Shown: positions 1 through 6,048 of the stretch, in pieces
Position numbering within the stretch: position 1 is the stretch's first letter
Layout: each line of letters begins with the position of its first letter
Origin: a virus
Reading direction: 5' to 3' (one strand)
Length of the DNA: 24,238 nucleotides
Virus record (IMG/VR): IMGVR_UViG_3300048588_000116
Location: 1-24,238 of that record
Notes under the pieces: generated by a model
The model's database searches: none
What the model saw: only the letters and a program-made list of their open reading frames with translations
Told to the model about the DNA's origin: nothing
Program-made: the position numbers and the translations under genes

Positions 1-236
1 GCGTAGGCGCCAGAGGGAGTGATGTAGGGCATGATGCGCGCGGACGGCGCAGCCACTTCCTGGATGAACTTGGTGCCCGGCGTGCGAGCTGCGGTGCCCT
101 GCTGGGTCGGGTAGAAGTTTCTCATTTCCAGCACAGAGCGCTTGTGCAGCGCAGTATCCTCGCGCATGGCCATCTGCAGGCCGATCTCGCCACCGCTGAA
201 ATCCTGCTGCAGGTGATACCCTTCCCGGTCAGCCAT
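1..236 (-). CDS. Podoviral tail nozzle/stabilisation-like protein, N-terminal part (3' end off the window)
   Basis: The ATG is at 236-234 and the frame stays open to the left edge, giving 78 complete codons. The visible N-terminus has the pattern DFSGGE, then R-x-D, then RNFYP, G-T-A-A-R and PGTKF. This spacing matches the start of the tail-tube B/nozzle/stabilisation proteins of short-tailed phages (GGE, R.D, N.., G...RPGT). Those proteins form the lower tail below the portal adaptor. The gene follows the endolysin with only a few bases between them, so it is probably co-transcribed with the late genes. The assignment rests on a short N-terminal pattern; the remainder lies outside the window. 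Confidence 0.6.
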   Translation of the reverse strand, partial: MADREGYHLQQDFSGGEIGLQMAMREDTALHKRSVLEMRNFYPTQQGTAARTPGTKFIQEVAAPSARIMPYITPSGAY

Positions 237-239
237 GCG

Positions 240-587
240 TTACCCCTTCCAGCGGGACTTCCCGTGCCGCGTGTCGATATGGGTGAAGGTGTCGTACCTG
301 CCGACGCCTCCGAGTCCCAACTGCTCCGCAAGTTCAGCCACGACCGCAGGAGGCGTGCCGTAGACAATGATGTCTGCTGCCCTGCCCCGGAGGTGCTGGC
401 TACCTGCTGCGCCTCCCACCGACTTGTTGTAGGCAGCGCAGCGCACTCCACTCGTGACAGTCACCGGGCGGTCGAAGTGCTCGCGGATGTCGTCGAGCGC
501 CCTGACCAGCTCGTAGTCAACGGTGTCAGCGCCACACCCGCACTTGCAGGCAAGTTCAGCGCGCTTGAAGTAGCGGCTGTCCCACAT
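240..587 (-). CDS. Endolysin: zinc peptidase of the M15A type
   Basis: A 115-residue protein matching the Peptidase_M15_3 (VanY/D-Ala-D-Ala carboxypeptidase-like) fold. Visible landmarks are the CKCGCG motif near residues 14-19, SGVR at 46-49, SQHLRGRAAD at 63-72 and THIDTR at 102-107. H65, D72 and H103 are the expected zinc ligands. Such phage proteins cleave peptidoglycan peptide cross-links at lysis. There is no signal peptide, so release would depend on a holin; a one-TM protein lies immediately upstream (587-784) and a TM/coiled-coil protein before that. The length is typical for the family and the catalytic residues are intact. The call is secure; the exact bond cut is not known. Confidence 0.88.
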   Translation of the reverse strand: MWDSRYFKRAELACKCGCGADTVDYELVRALDDIREHFDRPVTVTSGVRCAAYNKSVGGAAGSQHLRGRAADIIVYGTPPAVVAELAEQLGLGGVGRYDTFTHIDTRHGKSRWKG

Positions 588-784
588 CAGGGATTCAGCT
601 TCTCTGCGGCGACTTGCTCTGCATTCTTCGCGTGGCCGGAGTTGAGCGCGAGCTTGTTGATCACCTGGTGAACCACGGCCAGAACACCGTCATCCACCGG
701 CGTCGGCGTGAATCGGGCGATGATGCTGGCAATCGTCACCACGCTGCTGGCGATAAGCCATATTTGATCGGCGGTAATATCCAT
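587..784 (-). CDS. Small membrane protein, probable holin
   Basis: A 65-residue protein starting at ATG 784-782, preceded by GAGG eight bases upstream. An upstream TTG in frame was not chosen because it lies inside the previous gene and has no ribosome site. One hydrophobic segment runs through about residues 6-23 (IWLIASSVVTIASIIA), followed by a soluble tail rich in V, N, K and A. The stop codon overlaps the start region of the M15 endolysin, and the TM/coiled-coil gene ends only about 10 bases before it. Position and topology suggest a holin or holin partner. No family motif was recognised. Confidence 0.6.
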   Translation of the reverse strand: MDITADQIWLIASSVVTIASIIARFTPTPVDDGVLAVVHQVINKLALNSGHAKNAEQVAAEKLNP

Positions 785-794
785 CAGTGCATCC

Positions 795-1115
795 TCATTT
801 TTGGCTGCCGCGCTCAAGCAGCCTGTCCAGTTTTCCGTCGAGCCGGTTATGCCGCTCCTCGGATCGCTCCCATAGCGCCTTCACATCGGTTTTCATGTCG
901 GTGCGCAGGCTGTGAATGTCGTCCTGAATCTCGCGCAGTTTCTGGTCGTGCGCCCTCTGCAGGTTCTGGATGTCCTTCTCAGCGGCAGTAATTCGAGCGC
1001 TCATTGCGTCATCCTTCGATGCTTGCCGGGCCGCTCGTTGAGCCCAGCCAGCGACAACAGCACCGATAGCGAGCATTCCGGCGAGCCACTTTTCTACAAT
1101 CGTAAGGTCTTCCAT
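795..1115 (-). CDS. N-terminal TM plus coiled-coil protein (lysis cassette, XhlA/spanin-like layout)
   Basis: A 106-residue protein with a hydrophobic stretch at about residues 10-25 (LAGMLAIGAVVAGWA) followed by a long charged coiled coil (residues about 38-105, rich in K, D, E, R and Q). It is the first of three adjacent genes (TM/coiled coil, small TM, M15 peptidase) that form the apparent lysis module. A membrane anchor with a long periplasmic or cytoplasmic helix is seen in holin-associated proteins and some inner-membrane spanins; no lipobox partner is visible nested or adjacent. The role is inferred from topology and position. Confidence 0.6.
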   Translation of the reverse strand: MEDLTIVEKWLAGMLAIGAVVAGWAQRAARQASKDDAMSARITAAEKDIQNLQRAHDQKLREIQDDIHSLRTDMKTDVKALWERSEERHNRLDGKLDRLLERGSQK

Positions 1116-1130
1116 TCATGCTCTACTTCG

Positions 1131-2018
1131 CTAGTTTCCGTGAACCCTGAACCGCGAACCATTAAGAGACAGACCAACTCCGCCTATATTCAATGTGCTT
1201 TGTTGCCACGGGATTTCTGCGAGGAATAGTTCCCCTGCCTGTTGGCCTTGGTTGGTGCAGCTAACGGGAAAATAGTGAATATTATCGCCGACGAGTTCTA
1301 AGCCATTTGAATTTGTGCGGCCTATCCGATCATTAAATCGCGCCAGCACTTTTTCCACGCCCTTCCATGTACTGAAGTTGTCCCATATGTAGCCACTGCG
1401 AGGCATGTCAAGGATAACAATCTGTGTGACGCCTGGAACCCACCAGCCCTCACTGATCATGTTGCTGCGCCACGTTGTCATATTCGTAACGTGTGTCTCT
1501 TCCGGTATCCCTTGAATAGCATCATTGCCGCCCATGCTTATGAGGATGCAGTCGAAATAGGTTGGCGATCCGGGTATGCTCGCCAACGCCCCTGGGATTA
1601 CACGCTCAAGTGAAGTCTTACCAAAGCCCGAGGAAAAGTAAGCCGCATTAACACCGCCTCTGGCTCCCTGTACCACATAAGTGTCTATCCCTGTACCGTT
1701 CTTCAGAACAGCTCCGCATTGCATTGAAGGATTTCCGCAACCTCCCAATATTTGCCCAAAAAACGGTGCAGTGTTGAATAATGGTCCTGCGGCGTAGTCA
1801 TTATACTCTGCGAGACGATTTGCCCCGTTTGGGTTTACTCCGTTGCGCCACCCCAGGTTGGCCTCAGCATACGGAACCTGTCCTGTCGCGGATATGTAGC
1901 ACCACAGCCCAGACGTTGCTACCTGTCCTCCAGATGGGGTGAACCCACCGGCTGGCAGTATGTTGGAGTCTCCTGCCCCTAGCACAGATATCGCGGATTT
2001 ACCTGTATACCAAGCCAT
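1131..2018 (-). CDS. SGNH/GDSL-type hydrolase, probable tail-associated esterase
   Basis: A 295-residue protein with the SGNH blocks in order: GAGDSN at 14-19 (nucleophile S18), a block II-like QGARGG at 117-122, GGND at 163-166, and D-N-I-H at 245-248 (the catalytic D-x-x-H). Known members are esterases/deacetylases acting on polysaccharides or lipids. In this position, directly after a fibre-like gene, the likely role is removing acetyl groups from a surface polysaccharide during adsorption. There is no signal peptide or TM segment. Codons look AT-richer than the packaging genes, consistent with recent exchange of a host-range module. The ATG lies 4 bases after the previous stop and has only a weak ribosome site. 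The fold is clear; the substrate is unknown. Confidence 0.72.
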   Translation of the reverse strand: MAWYTGKSAISVLGAGDSNILPAGGFTPSGGQVATSGLWCYISATGQVPYAEANLGWRNGVNPNGANRLAEYNDYAAGPLFNTAPFFGQILGGCGNPSMQCGAVLKNGTGIDTYVVQGARGGVNAAYFSSGFGKTSLERVIPGALASIPGSPTYFDCILISMGGNDAIQGIPEETHVTNMTTWRSNMISEGWWVPGVTQIVILDMPRSGYIWDNFSTWKGVEKVLARFNDRIGRTNSNGLELVGDNIHYFPVSCTNQGQQAGELFLAEIPWQQSTLNIGGVGLSLNGSRFRVHGN

Positions 2019-2022
2019 CTAA

Positions 2023-2679
2023 CTATGCGCCTATGCGCTGCATGAAAAGGTCGGCGTCGCTAATCGTCATCGCCGTGCCTCCGTCTGTACTAAAGACCCC
2101 AAGAGTAATTACGTCGCCTGCTAAAAGAGCGACGTTTGAGGAAACAGTTAAGTTTCCACCGGCCCCTGCCGCACTTGTCACTTGATAAGCTACACGAGTA
2201 GCAAATAATCCTGAGTTCACAAATATACCGAAACCATATCTTTTGCTGTTCGATCCGACATACGCATAAACATTGGACACGATCCGATAGGTTCCGCCCT
2301 CGCCTTCTGGTACGATCAAAGTGCCTGCCACATGGGACGGAGTTATCCGGCTGCTGACATCGTTAGATGTCCATGCCTGAACTATGTTGATCGCCGGAAA
2401 AAGTCCCACTGTTCCTTCGGCCACAGCGTTACCTGTTGCGAATATTCCGCCGTAACCGCTGGCACCGAGAACATCCCCAACTGTCGTCTTTTTCCCTGTA
2501 CCAGCTTGAGATACGGCTAACAGTTCTGCTCTCGTCAATGCGGATGCTGTGGCCAAATCTGGATAACCGACTGAACCCAACCTGGGGTCCGTGGTCTCTA
2601 CCGCGTTTGTAAAGTTGCCGTTCAGCTTATCCCTAACGACTAAGCCATCTTCACCATTGATTATTACGTCAAATGCCAT
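2023..2679 (-). CDS. Tail fibre-like protein with C-terminal beta-rich (TNF/C1q-like) head
   Basis: A 218-residue protein starting MAFDVIINGEDG and containing a short N-terminal attachment-like region (DKLNGNFTN). The C-terminal half (about 100-218) is rich in G, V, T and S with alternating beta pattern: GTYRIVSNVYAY, then NLTVSSNVALLAGDVITLGV, then a final SDADLFMQRIGA. That pattern is typical of jelly-roll receptor-binding heads of phage fibres. It has a strong ribosome site (GAGGTGAT) before the ATG. It sits between an unknown structural gene and the SGNH hydrolase, which would make a two-gene adsorption module. Base composition looks lower in GC than neighbours. Function is inferred from architecture. 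Confidence 0.55.
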   Translation of the reverse strand: MAFDVIINGEDGLVVRDKLNGNFTNAVETTDPRLGSVGYPDLATASALTRAELLAVSQAGTGKKTTVGDVLGASGYGGIFATGNAVAEGTVGLFPAINIVQAWTSNDVSSRITPSHVAGTLIVPEGEGGTYRIVSNVYAYVGSNSKRYGFGIFVNSGLFATRVAYQVTSAAGAGGNLTVSSNVALLAGDVITLGVFSTDGGTAMTISDADLFMQRIGA

Positions 2680-2687
2680 ACATCACC

Positions 2688-3044
2688 TCAATCAATCCAA
2701 ACCGCGCCGTCGAGCCACACACCCGCGTCGTTCCACGCGCCTGATAGCAGTATCCAGACAGAGGCCAGAGAGCCGCCGCCGAGGCACCAGAAATCTTTCT
2801 CCATGTCGGCCAGCGCGCCGGTATACCCGAGAGACCGCAGCAGCGCCCACCAGGCGTCTTGCACGGTTCCGTAGGTGCTCAGCGGGAAGCCCTGCACGGT
2901 GAGCATTTCCACCCACGCATCATTGACGGAATCCGATGTTGCGCCACCTTCCGCCTTGAGCCACGCCAGCAGCATGTCCGAAGTGCTGCCGGTGTGGCCC
3001 AGCAAGCGGAGTGCAGCGAAGCGGCAATCAACCATCGCGGTCAT
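2688..3044 (-). CDS. Conserved-type phage protein with two internal repeats, function unknown
   Basis: A 118-residue tryptophan-rich protein. Two motif pairs recur within it: LLGHTGSTSDM (14-24) against SLGYTGALADM (71-81), and NDAWVEML (41-48) against QDAWWALL (62-69). This suggests an internal duplication. The C-terminus (90-118) has several W and D residues (SGAWNDAGVWLDGAVWID). It lies between the unknown 3048-3440 gene and the fibre gene and shares the minus-strand late operon, with 3 bases separating it from the previous stop. Similar repeats occur in other podoviral genomes near fibre genes as far as I recall, but no function is known. A structural or fibre-linked role is an inference. 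Confidence 0.6.
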   Translation of the reverse strand: MTAMVDCRFAALRLLGHTGSTSDMLLAWLKAEGGATSDSVNDAWVEMLTVQGFPLSTYGTVQDAWWALLRSLGYTGALADMEKDFWCLGGGSLASVWILLSGAWNDAGVWLDGAVWID

Positions 3045-3047
3045 CGG

Positions 3048-3440
3048 TTAGACTCGCTTCGCCAGCTCAAGGTAGCCCTCAAAAAGCCGCGTGAGTGTGC
3101 GGTTAATGAAGTGCGTCTGCTGCTTTGTGGCCAGTGTCGCGCCGACAGTGATGGATATGGACGTGACGCCGGGCGTGCCGTTCACGACGATGGCCGTGTC
3201 GTTGCCGGCCGTGAATGGCAGGTGCACCTTCGTCACCCCGTTGTGGGCGTTGCTTTTCAGGTACGCCTGCAGGGTTTTCAGGATGCCAAGATTGATCTGC
3301 GAGCGGTACTGAGGGACGCTGGAGCCAAACCAGATGGCCACGTCATTCACGCCGACTGTGGGCGCGCCAGTTGCGATTACGATCTTCGATTTTGCGCTGT
3401 GCGCGTCCAGTCTAAGTGATCTGTTTGCCGCGATAGTCAT
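3048..3440 (-). CDS. Late-operon protein of unknown function (probable virion or tail component)
   Basis: A 130-residue soluble protein beginning MTIAANRSLRLDAHSAK. It has a mixed alpha/beta pattern: basic N-terminal segment, central helix-like region (LGILKTLQAYLKSNAHNG), then beta-rich stretch (TAIVVNGTPGVTSISITVGATL), then a C-terminal helix (RTLTRLFEGYLELAKRV). No motif was recognised. It is the first gene after the terminator-like hairpin at 3483-3509, so it may need its own promoter or readthrough. Position between capsid and fibre genes suggests a structural role, unproven. Confidence 0.55.
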   Translation of the reverse strand: MTIAANRSLRLDAHSAKSKIVIATGAPTVGVNDVAIWFGSSVPQYRSQINLGILKTLQAYLKSNAHNGVTKVHLPFTAGNDTAIVVNGTPGVTSISITVGATLATKQQTHFINRTLTRLFEGYLELAKRV

Positions 3441-3482
3441 GCTGTACTTCCTCTTTCATCTCGCCCTGGGGCGTCTCATCTC

Positions 3483-3509
3483 AGAAGCAGAAAGGGGGCC
3501 GAAGCCCCC
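3483..3509 (-). terminator. Rho-independent terminator with UUCG loop
   Basis: Read on the minus strand, a perfect 6-bp stem GGGGGC/GCCCCC closes a TTCG tetraloop and is followed by TTTCTGCTTCT. It lies 17 bases after the stop of the 3526-3831 gene, at the end of the capsid block. The stem and the very stable loop are seen directly; the T tract is interrupted, so termination may be partial. Confidence 0.75.
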
Positions 3510-3525
3510 GCGATTGTGGTGGGCG

Positions 3526-3831
3526 TTACTCGCCGCCTTCGTCCCGCGCGGCGATGAATGCCTCTACGTCGCCCTTCGTGATGTTGCCGTTGGCGCCGGT
3601 ACCAGTGACCAGCGCCAGGTCCACACCCTTGTCATACGCGAGCTTTGCAGCGGCATCGCTGGCTGCAATGTCATCAGGCTCATCGACCACAGCCACCTTG
3701 GCCGGGTCCAGGTCCTCCACGAGCTGCTGCTCGATGTTGGTCTGGTCGGAGATGTCAGCAGGTGACAGGCCCTCGGCGAACAGCGCCGCAATCAGCGTCA
3801 CATCGTTTTGAAATGCGAAATTCTTTTTCAT
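3526..3831 (-). CDS. Capsid-adjacent protein with a peripheral-subunit-binding (E3-binding) domain
   Basis: A 101-residue protein. Residues about 60-95 (AAKLAYDKGVDL, GTGANG, ITKGDVEAFI) match the E3-binding domain of 2-oxoacid dehydrogenase acyltransferases: A..LA...G+DL....GTG..G.I...DV. The first 55 residues form a separate acidic segment with a possible small helical bundle. It lies directly after the major capsid gene, has a good ribosome site (GAGGAA), and is closed by a strong hairpin terminator. Capsid plus this gene thus form one unit, which suggests a capsid accessory or cement protein, or a scaffold for partner binding. The domain is clear; its role in a virion is inference. Confidence 0.7.
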   Translation of the reverse strand: MKKNFAFQNDVTLIAALFAEGLSPADISDQTNIEQQLVEDLDPAKVAVVDEPDDIAASDAAAKLAYDKGVDLALVTGTGANGNITKGDVEAFIAARDEGGE

Positions 3832-3847
3832 GTCTGGTTCCTCAATG

Positions 3848-3874
3848 CCGCCAGGGCGCGAACCCTGACGGCGG
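3848..3874 (-). other. Intercistronic hairpin after the capsid gene
   Basis: CCGC-CAGGG pairs with CCCTG-GCGG across a 6-base loop, with a 3-base bulge. No T tract follows on either strand, so it is more likely an mRNA-stability or processing structure between the capsid gene and the next gene than a terminator. Confidence 0.45.
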
Positions 3875-3883
3875 TCAGGTGGC

Positions 3884-4744
3884 TTACAGGACTTCGTTCA
3901 GCGGGATCTTGACCAGCTGCTCGTCCTCGACACGAATCGCACCGGCTTCGAGGTAGCTGTACACGCGCCAAGCGAAGCTGATCGAGGGGTCTTTCGCGAC
4001 TTCGGTGCACACGTCCTGGTTCATCTGCAAACCAATCGCCGAGCGCGTCATTGCGAAGTTGTCCTTGATGTTGGTGCCAGAAGTCGGCAACCCGGTGTGA
4101 ACGATCCAGGTGAATCCCATCCAGCTGTCGACGTAGCCCTTACGCAGGGCGTCCATCATGGTGTAGTCGCGGCTGGTCGCTTCGGTCAGCTGCAGCAAAC
4201 GGCGCTGTTGTGCCGGCGTGATGACGAACACCTTGGGTTCTTCCGGGTCCACGTTGTTGTTGGCGAACTTCTCCTGCACTTGGGTCACGAGATCGAAGGT
4301 GATGGGCGTGGCGCCCGCACCGATGACCTGGCCAGCAGGGAATGCAACGGATGCACCAGCACCATCGCGTGATGCGCCGACAGCTGCCGTGATGATCTCC
4401 AGGTCGATGGCGCGCTTCATTGCCATGCCCTGGGCTTTCACGTAGGAGGAATTGGGGTCGACCAGCATCTGGTTGATGTCGCCCTTCTCGTACACATCAC
4501 CGCGATGGTAGATGTTCGGGATGGACTTCCTGCGTGACCAGGGCGTGTCGTTGTCAGGCGTTGCGGTCTTGCGGGTGGTTTTCAGTACCGCTTCCGCGAC
4601 ACCCAGGCGCTCGAAGTTATGTGCTTCGCCGCCCTCTGAATTTTCCATTACCCAGGGTCGCAGGCGTGCAATGCCTTGCTGGGCGAGAAAGCGCACGCGG
4701 CGCTCGAAGGTTGTGACTTTGACCAGGTCTGCTGATGCGCCCAT
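3884..4744 (-). CDS. Major capsid protein
   Basis: A 286-residue protein in the expected place directly after the scaffold gene. Visible features fit a podoviral HK97-fold capsid protein: N-terminal segment with charged helix, SIPNIYHRGDVYEKGDINQML (split here: a loop with RGDVYEKGD near 81-89), a long helix with AMKRAIDLEIITAA, a P-domain-like stretch FDLVTQVQEKFANNNVDPE, and KVFVITPAQQRRLLQL. It also has a strong ribosome site (AAGGAGG, 8 bases before the ATG) and a 196-base leader, consistent with high expression. The C-terminus ends VKIPLNEVL. The assignment combines sequence pattern and synteny (portal, Bbp19-like, scaffold, capsid). Confidence 0.82.
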   Translation of the reverse strand: MGASADLVKVTTFERRVRFLAQQGIARLRPWVMENSEGGEAHNFERLGVAEAVLKTTRKTATPDNDTPWSRRKSIPNIYHRGDVYEKGDINQMLVDPNSSYVKAQGMAMKRAIDLEIITAAVGASRDGAGASVAFPAGQVIGAGATPITFDLVTQVQEKFANNNVDPEEPKVFVITPAQQRRLLQLTEATSRDYTMMDALRKGYVDSWMGFTWIVHTGLPTSGTNIKDNFAMTRSAIGLQMNQDVCTEVAKDPSISFAWRVYSYLEAGAIRVEDEQLVKIPLNEVL

Positions 4745-4940
4745 GTTGGCGGCCTCCTTAGCGAAATTGAAAGTTCATTTCGTCGTAAGGCGACCCGGCC
4801 AACCGGACCTGTGTGACTTGGGAGTTTTACACCTACCCCAGGTGTTTGTGGTCTGACTGAGGGACCGTTACCGGCGATCCAACCACGGACAGGCGAATCC
4901 TAACCACTTAGATTTTGATCAGGCAATAACTTTTTGCTGG
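4745..4940 (-). promoter_or_regulatory. Structured leader upstream of the capsid gene
   Basis: A 196-base non-coding gap, the longest in the late operon. It holds a perfect 6-bp hairpin ACACCT/AGGTGT with a 5-base loop (4829-4845), no T tract on the minus strand, a possible weak minus promoter (TTGCCT, 18-base spacer, TAGGAT), and the AAGGAGG ribosome site for the capsid gene. It probably lets the capsid gene be expressed or stabilised separately from the upstream genes. Confidence 0.4.
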
Positions 4941-4942
4941 TT
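4931..4942 (-). repeat. Dodecamer AACCAGCAAAAA, copy 1
   Basis: Minus-strand AACCAGCAAAAA overlaps the scaffold stop codon. The same 12 bases recur at 7745-7756, also just after a stop codon and before a major late gene (portal). Seen directly; function unknown. Confidence 0.5.
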
Positions 4943-5822
4943 ACTGTTGCACGAACCGCATCAGATCGGGCGGCGGTCGCTGACCAGCTGCCATGTACTC
5001 GTAAGCCTCGGCCTTCTTCTGGAGCACTGCCAGCTCGTCGCGTGATGGCCTGTTCGGCCCGGTGTCCATGATGCGCCGGGTGATCTCGTCGGCGCGCGAG
5101 GATGCCTCCTGCGGCGACAGCATGGCGGGCGCTTTGTTGGGGTCCTGCTTGTGGAATTGGCCGTCCTCGTTGCTGACAGTGGCGGCAATCGAGTGCAACC
5201 AGCGCACCTGGTCAGCGGGCAGGTTGCCCTTCTCCAGCTGCTCGATGATGTACGGCGGCGTGGTGGTGTTGGTCTTGAGCAGCGCGGCGATCTGCCCCAC
5301 GTTCTGGTCGTAGGCTGCGCCCCACTCGCCACGGAGGGTTGACATGGCTTCAGCGTGCGCGGCGATCTGCGCTTCCGTCTGCGCCTTACTGGTCTCGGAT
5401 ACCGTGGCCACGTAGGCCGCGAACTGCTGCTGCGTCAGGTTGGACTTAAACGCGAGTGACTTGAGTTGCCCCAGCGCCTCGCCCTCGATGCCGGCGCCCT
5501 CGGGCACTGAGTAACCGTCAGCATTGTCCGGTCTGCCCAGCTTGGCGTAGATGGACTGCATGCCCTCGGCATCTTCGAGGTTGGGTGTGACCATGAGGCC
5601 GGGCACGCGCTCCATCACTTTGGTGTAGAACGCCTTCTTGTCATCGTCGCCCGCGTCATTGCTCGGCAAGCGCAGGCTGTTACCCATGTACTGGCCGGCA
5701 TCCACCAGGCGCTGCTTGAATGTCTCGGGCGAGTCAGCATCTTTCAGGAAAGGCACATCGTGCAGCGCTTCAGGGAGGCTGGATTTTGCCCACTCAGGTA
5801 CTGCTGATGCTTCATCGCCCAT
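4941..5822 (-). CDS. Capsid scaffold/assembly protein
   Basis: A 293-residue, helix-rich, acidic protein located between portal/Bbp19-like and capsid, the usual place for the scaffold. It contains a VPEWAKSSLPE N-terminus, a central SVPEGAGIEGEALGQL segment (resembling the linker before the coiled region of phage scaffold proteins), and an A/Q-rich helical region (about 140-170) that probably forms a coiled coil. The C-terminal part ends RPPPDLMRFVQQ; basic C-termini often bind the capsid protein. The ATG overlaps the end of the Bbp19-like gene and has a GGAGG site. No protease domain is visible. Confidence 0.78.
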   Translation of the reverse strand: MGDEASAVPEWAKSSLPEALHDVPFLKDADSPETFKQRLVDAGQYMGNSLRLPSNDAGDDDKKAFYTKVMERVPGLMVTPNLEDAEGMQSIYAKLGRPDNADGYSVPEGAGIEGEALGQLKSLAFKSNLTQQQFAAYVATVSETSKAQTEAQIAAHAEAMSTLRGEWGAAYDQNVGQIAALLKTNTTTPPYIIEQLEKGNLPADQVRWLHSIAATVSNEDGQFHKQDPNKAPAMLSPQEASSRADEITRRIMDTGPNRPSRDELAVLQKKAEAYEYMAAGQRPPPDLMRFVQQ

Positions 5823-6048
5823 TGGTTTCCTCCAGTAATTCCTTGATGTAACTCACCAGCTCGTGCTGGCCGACGCGATAGGCCATCTTGATCGCCGACT
5901 CATCCAGCATGGTGTTGCGCTGGAAAGTGTCCTCCAGCATTTTCAGGCACGCCTGACCTTGCGGGTTTGACGGTCCGAATGTTGCCTGCACCGTCTCGGA
6001 CTTCTTGCGCAGCACATCGCGCCAGTCACGTTTTTCAGCCTGCTGCAT
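5812..6048 (-). CDS. Bbp19-like small phage protein
   Basis: A 78-residue protein with the pattern F-G-P-x(3)-G-Q-A-C-L-K-M-L-E-D-T-F and a C-terminal A-Y-R-V-G-Q-H-E-L-V-S-Y-I-K. This matches the short proteins found between portal and scaffold in BPP-1-like podoviruses (Bbp19), whose role is not established. It overlaps the portal stop by 14 bases and the scaffold start by 11, so all three are translationally linked. A head-assembly role is inferred from position. Confidence 0.68.
   Translation of the reverse strand: MQQAEKRDWRDVLRKKSETVQATFGPSNPQGQACLKMLEDTFQRNTMLDESAIKMAYRVGQHELVSYIKELLEETNGR

Noticed and set aside
1131-2679. Diversity-generating retroelement target
   Set aside because: No template/variable repeat pair and no reverse transcriptase are visible in the window, although BPP-1 relatives can carry one.
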